DNA of 64,000 nucleotides from Halofilum ochraceum (GTDB lineage: Bacteria > Pseudomonadota > Gammaproteobacteria > XJ16 > Halofilaceae): NCBI RefSeq assembly GCF_001614315.2, contig NZ_LVEG02000001.1, positions 671,969 through 735,968 of the forward strand. The letters run 5' to 3'. Within the stretch, counting starts at the first letter, position 1. Each line of letters begins with the position of its first letter. Below the pieces are notes generated by a model. It was not told where the DNA came from. It was given only the letters and a program-made list of their open reading frames with translations, and ran no database searches. A program made the position numbers and the translations under genes. Of this stretch, positions 9,384 to 17,059 are shown one piece after another.

Positions 9384-9506
9384 TCATCCGCGTTGATCTT
9401 TCCGCCATTGCCGGGATTGGCCGACAACGTATGCACCGATGGCAAAGAGCAGCGTCAGACCGCTGAGCAGCCAGAAAAGATCGAGTGGCCAGGAGCCGGT
9501 AGACAT
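9384..9506 (-). CDS. 40-residue single-span membrane peptide, symporter accessory candidate
   Basis: ATG 9506 has a near-perfect ribosome site (GCGGAGG) and opens a 40-residue peptide: MSTGSWPLDLF, one hydrophobic span of about 18 residues, then the basic tail QSRQWRKDQRG. It ends 30 bases before the symporter start and follows creatinase by 46 bases, so all three are likely co-transcribed. Small one-span proteins encoded next to SSS carriers are known as symporter accessory proteins; that role is inferred here from size, topology and position. An in-frame extension to 9575 exists but lacks a ribosome site and would overlap the creatinase end. Confidence 0.7.
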   Translation of the reverse strand: MSTGSWPLDLFWLLSGLTLLFAIGAYVVGQSRQWRKDQRG

Positions 9507-9541
9507 GTTTAACCTCCGCTTTGTCGGGGCACAGGGTGCGC

Positions 9542-9566
9542 CGGCGGCGGGGTCAGCCCGCCGCCG
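9542..9566 (-). other. Hairpin spanning the creatinase stop codon
   Basis: Ten perfect base pairs (9557-9566 with 9542-9551) enclose a 5-base loop that includes part of the creatinase TGA (9555-9553). No T-run follows on the minus strand, so it is not an intrinsic terminator. It may stabilise the 3' end of processed creatinase mRNA or limit read-through into the transporter genes. Confidence 0.45.
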
Positions 9567-10767
9567 CGAGTTCACTGTCGGGGCCGTACGGGAAGCCGGT
9601 GATGTTGTCGGCGCCGTCTTCGGTCAGGACCAGGATGTCGTGCTCGCGGTAACCACCGGCACCAGGCATGCCGTCCGGGATCGTGATCATCGGTTCCATC
9701 GAGACCACCATTCCCGGCTCGAGTACCGTCTGCACGTCCTCGCGCAGTTCCAGTCCGGCCTCACGGCCGTAGTAGTGCGAGAGCACACCGAACGAGTGCC
9801 CGTAACCGAAGCTGCGGTATTGGAGAAGGCCGTGGCGGTCGTAGATGGCGTTGAGTTCGTGGGCAATGTCGCAGCAGCGCACGCCCGGGCGGATCAGTTC
9901 GCAGCCTTTCTCGAAAACCTCGGTGTTTACGCGCCAGAGTTGCTCGGCGGCCTCGTCGCAGGTACCGGCGAAGGCGGTTCGTTCGAGTGCCGTGTAGTAG
10001 CCGGCGGGCATCGGGAAGCAGTTGATACTTAGAATGTCCCCCTCGCGGATTTCACGGGCGGTCACCGGATTATGCGCACCGTCGGTATTGATGCCGGACT
10101 GGAACCAGGTCCAGGTATCCATGAGTTCGCCGTGCGGGAAGGTACGTGCGATCTCTCGGACCATCGCCTGGGTGGAGTGCAGCGCCACCTCGTGTTCGGC
10201 GACGCCGATGCCGATTGCATCCAGACAGGCCCGACCGCCAACGTTGGCGATCCGCGCGCTCTCGCGTATCTGCGCAATCTCCTCATCCGACTTGATCATG
10301 CGCATACGCATGGCCGGACGTGCGATATCGACGAATCGACAAGTGGGCAACGCACCCTCGATCTGCTTGCGGAGCTCGATGCTGACTTCGTCATACTCGA
10401 TGCCGACGCACATTCCATCCTCGATCAGTTGCTGGACTGCTACCAGGAAGTTGCCGCGATGCCAGTCCGTATACACGAGGTTGTCGCCGAACGTTCGGCG
10501 CCACGGCTGACCGCCGTCGATTCCGGCGGAGATCGAAGTAGCACGTTCATTGGTGACCACAAACCCATAACGCCGGCCGAAGCGGCAGTGCAGGAAATCG
10601 GCGTAGTAGTTGATGTTGTGGTAGGAGGTGAACAGCACGGCATCGATGCCGGCTGATTCCATATATGCACGGAGCGCCGACTGCCGGCGTTGCATTTCCG
10701 CGTCGGAGAAAGTCCCCGGGACCTTCTCGCCGTTCTCGAAAGTGAATGTCTGCGCTCGTTCCAGCAT
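9553..10767 (-). CDS. Creatinase (creatine amidinohydrolase)
   Basis: The enzyme hydrolyses creatine to sarcosine and urea. The 404-residue chain aligns by eye over its whole length with Pseudomonas putida creatinase, sharing FTSYHNINYY, SANIDGGQPWRR-type, MDTWTWFQSGINTDGAHNP and FGYGHSFG...HYYGREAGLELRED segments. It has the pita-bread (M24) fold without the metal ligands of aminopeptidases. The residues described as catalytic in the P. putida enzyme fall at identical numbers here: His232 (DGAHNP), Glu262 (TALERT) and Glu358 (SMEPMI). ATG 10767 is chosen because it gives the family length and has GGAGAC upstream; an in-frame start at 10839 would add 24 unrelated residues. First gene of the operon with the small peptide and symporter. 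Confidence 0.95.
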   Translation of the reverse strand: MLERAQTFTFENGEKVPGTFSDAEMQRRQSALRAYMESAGIDAVLFTSYHNINYYADFLHCRFGRRYGFVVTNERATSISAGIDGGQPWRRTFGDNLVYTDWHRGNFLVAVQQLIEDGMCVGIEYDEVSIELRKQIEGALPTCRFVDIARPAMRMRMIKSDEEIAQIRESARIANVGGRACLDAIGIGVAEHEVALHSTQAMVREIARTFPHGELMDTWTWFQSGINTDGAHNPVTAREIREGDILSINCFPMPAGYYTALERTAFAGTCDEAAEQLWRVNTEVFEKGCELIRPGVRCCDIAHELNAIYDRHGLLQYRSFGYGHSFGVLSHYYGREAGLELREDVQTVLEPGMVVSMEPMITIPDGMPGAGGYREHDILVLTEDGADNITGFPYGPDSELAAAG

Positions 10768-11009
10768 GATGCCGTCTCCGTAAGCCCTGGTTTCACGAAT
10801 GTGGAGAGCATGGAGGCGGGGCCGGCAGGCGTCGTGCACGAAGCCGCAGTGGAATTGACCATGGCCGACATGATCATGGAGCCCCGGCGATGCCGGGCGT
10901 CAGTGGCTTTTACTGGCGGGAGCGCGTGGGAGTGTAGAGTAGAGGCTGGAAGAGTCGCGGGCCGCCGGACGCGTTTCCAGATTCGCTTGGTTCACGCGCG
11001 GTGGTCGGC

Positions 11010-11969
11010 TCAGCGGGTGGCAGCAGGCGTTCCGCCTGCGCCGACGGAGTTTCGCCCGGCTTCCTTCGCTGCATACAGGCCCTCGTCGGCCCGCTCGATG
11101 AGTTGTTGTGGCGTATCGCCTTCTGCGTATTCCGCTATGCCCATGCTGAGCGTGATCGCGATGTGATCGACGAACGTGGCATTCGCGGCCCGATCCTGAA
11201 GGGCTTGTGCCAATTGCTCGGCCCCGTCTAGCGACGTATGCGGGAGCACAAGCAGAAATTCATCACCGCCCCAGCGTGCGAAATGGTCATGTTCGCGCAG
11301 GCGTGTCGTGATCACCCGAGTCAATTGCTTGAGCACTTCGTCGGCTGCGGCATGTCCGTGTTCGTCATTGATGGTCTTGAAGTGATCGATGTCGAACAGG
11401 ATCAGGCTGAATGGTGTCCCATACCGTCCGGCGCGCTTGATCTCACCCTGGAGGGCCTGCTCGGCCGGGGCCCGGCGCAGCACGCCAGTCAGGTCGTCGA
11501 AGTCCGCGCGTTGCTGAAGTCGTGAGCGCATCCGCTCTTCCGCGGTCACGTCGCGCTGGATCGAGATGAAGTGCGTGATCCTGTCGTCGGCGTCGCGGAT
11601 GGGGGCCGTACGCCACTCGAGCTGAAAGGCGCTGCCGTCACGCCGGTAGTTGATCGCGCGTGCGTCGAAAGATTCGCCAAGTTCCAGGGCGCGGCGCAGG
11701 CGAGTGAGCACTTCGGGATCCGTTTCCGGCCCCTGCATGATCCGGGGACTCTGGCCGATGATCTCTTCGGCGCTCCATCCGGTCATTTCGGTGAAGGCCT
11801 TGTTCACGTAGAGGATATGAGGGCCCGGGGCCGTGAGCTCTGCGTCGGTGATCAGCACGGCGTCATAAGCCGACTCGACGGCCGAGCGGAAAATGAAACT
11901 CCACTCTGCGTCGAGCGACGGGGTGGTCGGCTGGGCGTCGTCCGAATTGCCGGACTGATTTCTGGTCAT
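11010..11969 (-). CDS. Diguanylate cyclase with N-terminal PAS domain
   Basis: The 319-residue cytoplasmic protein joins a PAS domain (about 25-145) to a GGDEF domain (about 155-310). WGGDEF is intact at 233-238, so it should make cyclic di-GMP from two GTP. An RxxD inhibitory site (REHD, 225-228) sits five residues before GGDEF, predicting product feedback. The PAS domain has the LOV-like string GQSPRIMQGPETDP but no cysteine at the flavin-adduct position, so blue-light photochemistry of the classic LOV type is not expected. There is no membrane segment. It stands alone on the minus strand with about 240 bp to the creatinase start. Confidence 0.93.
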   Translation of the reverse strand: MTRNQSGNSDDAQPTTPSLDAEWSFIFRSAVESAYDAVLITDAELTAPGPHILYVNKAFTEMTGWSAEEIIGQSPRIMQGPETDPEVLTRLRRALELGESFDARAINYRRDGSAFQLEWRTAPIRDADDRITHFISIQRDVTAEERMRSRLQQRADFDDLTGVLRRAPAEQALQGEIKRAGRYGTPFSLILFDIDHFKTINDEHGHAAADEVLKQLTRVITTRLREHDHFARWGGDEFLLVLPHTSLDGAEQLAQALQDRAANATFVDHIAITLSMGIAEYAEGDTPQQLIERADEGLYAAKEAGRNSVGAGGTPAATR

Positions 11970-12253
11970 TGCGTGTTTGGTGTTGCGCTGAGGAGGAGAG
12001 GCACCTTTGCGGCATTATGGCATGGTCGTGCGCGGACCGTGTGGCTGGCTGGTCGGTTTCACCTGGAGTTTTGTTCGAGGCGCTCAATCGGCTGAACAGG
12101 AAACCGCCGCTTTTTTCGGGAAGGGGTATTGGATCGCGAGGGAGGGATAGATGCGGGCCATCCATGGCCCGCATCCCTTCGGGGCGCCTCCCTTCGGTCG
12201 GCGTCGCCGATCGGCCGAACCGCGAGGGTTCGTCCACGCGCCCTGCACCGCAT
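11970..12253. other. Intergenic stretch between the GGDEF gene and the tRNA terminator
   Basis: No coding frame with a credible start was found. The stretch holds the promoter side of the GGDEF gene and the perfect palindrome at 12150-12175, followed by TCCCTTCGGG-rich sequence. Confidence 0.5.
12150..12175. repeat. Palindromic hairpin with ATCCAT/ATGGAT apex, copy 1
   Basis: GATGCGGGCCAT pairs perfectly with ATGGCCCGCATC across a central CC. The apex ATCCAT (ATGGAT on the other strand) recurs at 12471-12492 and twice inside the inverted-repeat element near 47600, with different stem bases. Confidence 0.8.
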
Positions 12254-12290
12254 AAACAAAAAGCCCCGCCGGGGGCGGGGCTTTTTGTTT
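12254..12290. terminator. Bidirectional intrinsic terminator after tRNA-Ser
   Basis: Symmetric hairpin AAACAAAAAGCCCCGCC / GGCGGGGCTTTTTGTTT around a GGG loop. The A- and T-runs on both sides allow termination in either direction. It starts 3 bases after the tRNA 3' end on the minus strand. Confidence 0.9.
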
Positions 12291-12292
12291 AT

Positions 12293-12384
<92 letters not shown>

Positions 12385-12470
12385 GTATAACTGGTTGTTG
12401 CCATCCCGGGCTTTCGGACCAGGCGCTGGCCGGCCGGTCGACGACCGGCCAGCGCCCGGCGTGCGCGTTG

Positions 12471-12492
12471 CGCGGCCCATCCATGGGCCGCG
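12471..12492. repeat. Palindromic hairpin with ATCCAT/ATGGAT apex, copy 2
   Basis: CGCGGCCCAT pairs with ATGGGCCGCG across CC. The stem differs from copy 1 but keeps full pairing, and the same TCCnTTCGG string follows both. Confidence 0.75.
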
Positions 12493-12539
12493 TCCTTCGG
12501 ACTCGCTTCGCTCGCGCCAGTCCGCTCCCGGCGGACTGG

Positions 12540-12561
12540 TCGACCGCTCAGCCACCTCTCC
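12540..12561 (-). pseudogene. 5' fragment of a second tRNA-Ser
   Basis: The minus strand reads GGAGAGGTGGCTGAGCGGTC and then GA, identical except for one base to the first 22 nt of the intact tRNA-Ser(GGA), and the bases just upstream are also similar. After the D-arm the sequence runs into a 9-bp hairpin (12539-12517) instead of an anticodon arm, so it cannot form a tRNA. Confidence 0.75.
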
Positions 12562-12673
12562 GTAATTCTGACTCTTGCCGCACGAGGCGATTTTCAACCG
12601 GCGCAGCGTAACCGGTTTGTGTCGCGCCATGCCCTCGGCGCGCGCATCCCGTCCACTCTCATGCAGGGCGCGG

Positions 12674-12702
12674 ACTCTAGCCGAAAGGCGGGAAACTGTA
12701 AA
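12674..12702 (-). promoter_or_regulatory. Sigma-70 promoter for the tRNA-Ser transcript
   Basis: On the minus strand TTTACA (12702-12697) and TAGAGT (12679-12674) are separated by 17 bases. It lies just after the end of the 12718-13338 gene and points at the tRNA-Ser fragment and gene. Confidence 0.65.
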
Positions 12703-12717
12703 CCGGAGGCGGGGTGT

Positions 12718-13338
12718 TCAGCGGACGATGACGGGCGCGCTGTCGGGGCGTTGGCCTTGCTGGATGATCTGGCGGAGGCGGCGGGTGAGGTCGTTGGGAT
12801 CGAGGTGCCAGGCGGGCTCGACGGCAAGACGGTAATCGGCCAGGACGCCTGCCTGGATGGTGAGGGCGATGGCTTCGGTGCCGGGGCCGGTGAGGTGGGC
12901 GGGGGCGTCGTTGGCGACCGGCTCGATCCGCTCGACGGCGGCGCATTCGTGGAAGGTGGCGGTCTCGCGACCGGGGGCGCCGGGGGGCGTGTCGACCGCG
13001 CGGAGGTACAGGTGGCCGGCGCGCGTGTCGGTGGCGAGGGCGAGTATCGTCGCCGCGGGCAGATCTGGCCGGTCGGCTCGGCCGATCACCTCGCGGCGGA
13101 GGTGGTCGTAGAGGTCCAGGGCGTCATGGCTGACGATGATCAGGTCGGGCTCGAGGCCTTCGGCCCGGAAGGCGGCGCGCGTCTCCTCGATCAGCATGGC
13201 GGGCGTGCGTCCACCGCGGCGGACACGCAGGGCCTGCAGCCCGCCAGCGAATGCCTCCCGGGCTTCCGCGGACAGCCAGCGCGATATGAGGTAGACCACC
13301 AGCAGCGCCAGCGTGACAAGGACGATGATGTACATCAT
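12718..13338 (-). CDS. Unknown protein with one N-terminal membrane anchor
   Basis: The 206-residue protein starts MMYIIVLVTLALLVVYLISR, a single membrane span with no signal cleavage site, followed by a soluble domain of about 180 residues. I do not recognise the family. The soluble part includes LEPDLIIVSHDALDLYDHLR and a later region rich in ADYRLAVEPAWHLDPNDLTR, giving a mixed alpha/beta look. It is the only sizeable minus-strand frame here; a longer plus-strand frame over the same DNA looks like a high-GC shadow. It is bounded by the tRNA promoter downstream and repeat-like DNA upstream, so it is probably monocistronic. Confidence 0.6.
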   Translation of the reverse strand: MMYIIVLVTLALLVVYLISRWLSAEAREAFAGGLQALRVRRGGRTPAMLIEETRAAFRAEGLEPDLIIVSHDALDLYDHLRREVIGRADRPDLPAATILALATDTRAGHLYLRAVDTPPGAPGRETATFHECAAVERIEPVANDAPAHLTGPGTEAIALTIQAGVLADYRLAVEPAWHLDPNDLTRRLRQIIQQGQRPDSAPVIVR

Positions 13339-13409
13339 GGCGGTGCGGAGTGTACCGGGTGGTGCAGGGTTTGGGCAGGTGAAGGTACGGCCCGTCGGGC
13401 GACGGCGCA

Positions 13410-13499
13410 GTTCGGGCTTCAGCCCGACACGCAGTGCGATGGATCGGAGCCCCGGAAACCCCGATACCCTCGGAGTGTCGGACTGAAGTCCGACCTACG
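13410..13499. repeat. Paired GTCGG-type palindromes (REP-like family B variant)
   Basis: TTCGGGCTTCAGCCCGAC (13411-13427) and GTCGGACTGAAGTCCGAC (13477-13494) followed by CTACG are two short palindromes facing each other. They resemble the paired repeats at 26963-27028 and 36835-36900. The rest of the 13339-13646 gap holds no gene; 13565-13615 is a CGC-rich string often seen beside such repeats. Confidence 0.65.
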
Positions 13500-13646
13500 C
13501 CGTTTTCACGGGTTCAGAGGGTTCCAACGGTCTCCCGCCCTCCACCGGGGCGCGGTTTCATCATCTTGCTGGTTTCCTCGGCGCACTTCGCGCGCTCCGC
13601 GCCTCTGCGTGAACCTTTTTGCAGAACGATTGGAACGGCGATCGCG

Positions 13647-16600
13647 TCAAGCCTGTGCCGCAGTGGCCTCGGTCTCCGCGCGGGCGGTGCGCCGGCGCTC
13701 ACTCCAGCCCAGCACACTCACCGTGAGGGCTGGCAGGAAGGTCAGGGTGACGACCGCCGTGCCGGCGAGGCCGAACAGGACGATGGCGCCGACACCGCGG
13801 TAGAGCTCGGTGCCGGCGCCGGGCATGAAGACCAGCGGTGCGAGGCCGAAGATGGTCGTCAGCGCGGACATGGCGATCGGGCGCAGGCGCGAGGAGACGG
13901 CCTCCTGAACCGCCTCGATCGCGTGCATGCCGGCCTCGCGGATGTTCGAGGCGGAGCGGTGGACGATCAGGATCGGGTTGTTGACGACGGTACCCATCAG
14001 GATCAGGAAGCCGAGCATCGAGATCATATCGAAGGGCTGCTGGATCGCCGTGAGACCGATCAGGGGCAGTTGTGCGCCGACCAGGTTGAGCAGCCACAGG
14101 CCGGCGATGCCGCCCGCGACACCGAGCGGGATGGCCGTCATGATCAGCAGCGGATAACCCCAGTGGGTGAAGATGGCGACCATGACGAGATACACCAGCA
14201 CCAGGGCGACGGCGTAGTTGCCCATCAGCACGTCCTGGGTCGCCTCGAGCTGGTCGCTGGCGCCGGAGATGTCGATGCTGACATCGGCCGGGATCGCACC
14301 CGTTTCACGCAGATAACCGAGCACCTCTTCGCGTACGCGCTCGACGCCGACTTCCAGCGGGACATCGTCCGGCGGGATCACGTTCAGGGTGACGGTTCTG
14401 CGTCCATCCACGCGGCGGATCGTGCTCGTGTCCACGGTCTCGTGGATCTCGGCGATGCTCGACAGGGGGACGATCCCGCCATCGGGCGTATGGATCGGAA
14501 GATCGGTCAGCACATCCGGCGACACGTTGGGGCCACCCTGGCCGTAGATGTAGATATCGATCTTGTCGTTGGCGAGGTAGAACTCGTCGGCGAAGGCGCC
14601 ATCGGTCAGTGCAGCGACGCTGTAACCGATGTCGGCGGTGTTCATGCCGAGCTCCGTGGCGCGATCCTGGTCCGGGCGGACCTCGATCAGCGGCTGTGAC
14701 AACTGCAGACTGGACGGGTTCGCCTGGATGCTCGGATCGTCGAATACTTCATCGGCCCGATCGTAGGCGATGTTGGCGGCGTCGTAGACGCCGACCAGGT
14801 CCGAGCCGGAGATGTCGAGATTGACGCTGCGCGTACCGCCGTCGTTACTGGTGATGATCGAGCCACGGGTCGCGAATGCGCGCATGCCCGGATGCCTTTC
14901 GTACTCGGTCACGACCGCATCCATGAGTGCATTGACCGTCCCCGGGGATTTGTCCTTCGGCTCGGCGATAATGGTCATGCCGCCCGTATTGATCCACATG
15001 ATCATGTAATCGATCGCGGGCACCTCCGTATCCCCACGCTGGTAGGCCTCGGGTTCATCTTCCAGGTAGGGCAAAAGGTTGTCCTGAACCTCATGGCCCA
15101 CTTCGGTCAGTCGTTCGAGGTTGTAACCGGGTGGCGCACTCATGCGCGCGAAGAACTTCGGCTCTTCACCGGGCGGGAGATATTCGGCCGGGGGCGTCAG
15201 GAAGGTGAAAATCCCGACACTGGTGACGATCGTGACCGCAATCGTCGTGAGCCTGCGCAGGCGTCCGCCGATCAGCCAGCCGATCGCCGCGACCATCCGC
15301 CTGTTGTTATCGGTTCGGGCGCGGGATTTTTCGCTGTTCGCGGGGCTCGACGGGCGGCGACGCGGCGCAAGTTCGAGATGGGCCGCCGCCGGCGGCACCA
15401 GCGTGATGGCGACCAGCATGGATACGAGGATGGAGGCCGTCACCGCCACGGCGATGTCGGAGTAGAGCTGACCCGCTTCCAGGGTGATGAACACGATCGG
15501 TGTAAAGACGAGCACCGTGGTCAACGTGGAGGCGAGCACCGCCGGCCATACCTTCTGCACGCCGAGCACGGCGGCGCGCAGCCGCTCGGCGCCCTTGCGC
15601 CGTTCGTGCTCGATGCTCTCCAGTACCACGATGGTGTTGTCCAGCGTCATGCCGATCGCGAAGGCGACACCGGCCAGCGAGATGACGTTGATGGTCCGTC
15701 CGGTCACGAGCAGGCCGATGAACGCGGCGATGGTGCACAGGGGCAGGCCCATGATGCCGATGAGCGTTGCCCGCGATGAACGCAGGAACAGGAACATCAC
15801 CATGGTGGCGAGCACGGCGCCGATGGCGAGATTGCGCCACACGGTCGCGATCGACTGTTCGACGTAGATCGTGTCGGTCGCGTTGAGCTTCAGTTCCATG
15901 CCCGCGCGATTGAGGAAATCTTCGTTGATCGCCTGCACTTCCGTGAGCATGCGGTTCTTGATGTCGATGACGTTCGAGCCGAGTTCGCGATTGACGGACA
16001 GGTTGAGAATCGGCTTGCCGTTGACGAACTGCTCACTGCGTACCTCCGAGTGGTCGAGCTCCACCGTGGCCACGTCCCGCAGCCGCAGGATACTGCCCCC
16101 GTTGCGTGCGACGATCAGCTCCTCGAGGGACTGGATGTCGTCGAGGCGGCCCACGGTCCGCAGCAGATAGCGCCGTTTGCCGGACTCGATCTCACCGGCT
16201 GAGACGTCCCGGTTGCGCTCGGCGATGGCCGCGCGCAGATCGGCGACTGTCAGGCCGTGGCTGGCCAGGGCGCCGGGGTCGGCCAGCACGCGGATCTGGC
16301 GATCGGCGCCGCCGCCGAGCTCGACGCTCGATACGCCCTGTACGTTTTCCATGCGCGTGCGCACGTTGTCGTCGACGAAGTCGCGCATCATGTCCATATC
16401 GAGGTCGCGCGGATTGCCGTCGAGCGGTGCAACACGGAAGTACATGAACGAGTTCGCGGAGAACGATTCGGCGAGCACGCGTGGCTGGTCCACGTTGGCC
16501 GGGTAATCGGGGACCTGCTGCAGCGCGTTCGTGACGCGGATCAGCGTCTCCGTGATATCGGCATCGAACGGGAACTCCAGCTCGATCTCCGCCGTCCCCG

Positions 16601-16850
16601 TCGAGGCGGTTGCGGTCATCTCCTGCAGGCTGGGAATCGAGCGCAGGTACTCCTCCTGCTCGATCAGGATCTCTTTCTCGATGTCCTGAGGGGTCGCTCC
16701 GGGCCAGGAGGTCTCGACGCTGATCGTGCGCACCTGCAGATCCGGGATCATCTGGATGGGGATCGTCAGCGCGGCGACCAGACCGATGACGCCGACAATG
16801 CCGGCGATGACCGTCATGAGTGTGCCGCGGCGGATGAGGGATTCGAACAT
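13647..16850 (-). CDS. RND-family multidrug efflux permease (HAE1 type)
   Basis: A 1067-residue inner-membrane proton-driven pump. It starts MFESLIRRGTLMTVIAGIVG with the first membrane helix, followed by the porter subdomain strings IPDLQVRTISVETSWPG and ATPQDIEKEI, and has the duplicated RND layout: helix 1, a large periplasmic loop, six helices, then a second large loop and the last helices. GVAFAIGMTLDNTIVVLESI (TM4 region) holds the Asp used for proton relay. The cognate adaptor gene lies 209 bp upstream on the same strand; no outer-membrane channel gene is present, so a shared TolC-like protein is presumed. A REP pair fills the gap between pump and adaptor. Confidence 0.93.
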   Translation of the reverse strand: MFESLIRRGTLMTVIAGIVGVIGLVAALTIPIQMIPDLQVRTISVETSWPGATPQDIEKEILIEQEEYLRSIPSLQEMTATASTGTAEIELEFPFDADITETLIRVTNALQQVPDYPANVDQPRVLAESFSANSFMYFRVAPLDGNPRDLDMDMMRDFVDDNVRTRMENVQGVSSVELGGGADRQIRVLADPGALASHGLTVADLRAAIAERNRDVSAGEIESGKRRYLLRTVGRLDDIQSLEELIVARNGGSILRLRDVATVELDHSEVRSEQFVNGKPILNLSVNRELGSNVIDIKNRMLTEVQAINEDFLNRAGMELKLNATDTIYVEQSIATVWRNLAIGAVLATMVMFLFLRSSRATLIGIMGLPLCTIAAFIGLLVTGRTINVISLAGVAFAIGMTLDNTIVVLESIEHERRKGAERLRAAVLGVQKVWPAVLASTLTTVLVFTPIVFITLEAGQLYSDIAVAVTASILVSMLVAITLVPPAAAHLELAPRRRPSSPANSEKSRARTDNNRRMVAAIGWLIGGRLRRLTTIAVTIVTSVGIFTFLTPPAEYLPPGEEPKFFARMSAPPGYNLERLTEVGHEVQDNLLPYLEDEPEAYQRGDTEVPAIDYMIMWINTGGMTIIAEPKDKSPGTVNALMDAVVTEYERHPGMRAFATRGSIITSNDGGTRSVNLDISGSDLVGVYDAANIAYDRADEVFDDPSIQANPSSLQLSQPLIEVRPDQDRATELGMNTADIGYSVAALTDGAFADEFYLANDKIDIYIYGQGGPNVSPDVLTDLPIHTPDGGIVPLSSIAEIHETVDTSTIRRVDGRRTVTLNVIPPDDVPLEVGVERVREEVLGYLRETGAIPADVSIDISGASDQLEATQDVLMGNYAVALVLVYLVMVAIFTHWGYPLLIMTAIPLGVAGGIAGLWLLNLVGAQLPLIGLTAIQQPFDMISMLGFLILMGTVVNNPILIVHRSASNIREAGMHAIEAVQEAVSSRLRPIAMSALTTIFGLAPLVFMPGAGTELYRGVGAIVLFGLAGTAVVTLTFLPALTVSVLGWSERRRTARAETEATAAQA

Positions 16851-16875
16851 CTTTTCGGTTTACTCCGCCGCGGCT

Positions 16876-17014
16876 GTAGGAGCGAGCTTGCTCGCGATGG
16901 CAGTGGTATCGCGTGTCGGCGATGCAGACGCTGTCTGGAGTTGGCTGGCTCCGTCTGAGCGGTCGTGCGGCTTTGATTCGGGCGCGGGTACGTTCGCGAG
17001 CAAGCTCGCTCCTA
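16876..17014. repeat. REP pair (GTAGGAGCGAGC family), convergent
   Basis: A 22-bp unit beginning GTAGGAGCGAGCTTGCTCGC at 16876-16897 is repeated in inverse orientation at 16993-17014. The unit matches the REP type known from Pseudomonas. It lies between the RND adaptor and permease genes. Confidence 0.9.
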
Positions 17015-17059
17015 CAGCGTGAGGTTTCGGAATCCTGCCTGGGTGGGCCGTATCTCTGG

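Larger units (their letters stand above)
12385..12717. other. Non-coding tRNA leader region with hairpins
   Basis: Read on the minus strand from the promoter at 12702-12674 this holds a 5' tRNA-Ser fragment, a 9-bp hairpin (12517-12539), an ATGGAT-apex hairpin (12471-12492) and a 12-bp hairpin (12422-12433 with 12445-12456), then the intact tRNA. No protein gene was found. Confidence 0.6.

Noticed and set aside
12619..13803. Long plus-strand open frame over the 12718-13338 gene
   Set aside because: Its protein is Gly/Val/Arg-rich with no domain, and it runs through repeats and the opposite-strand gene; high-GC shadow.
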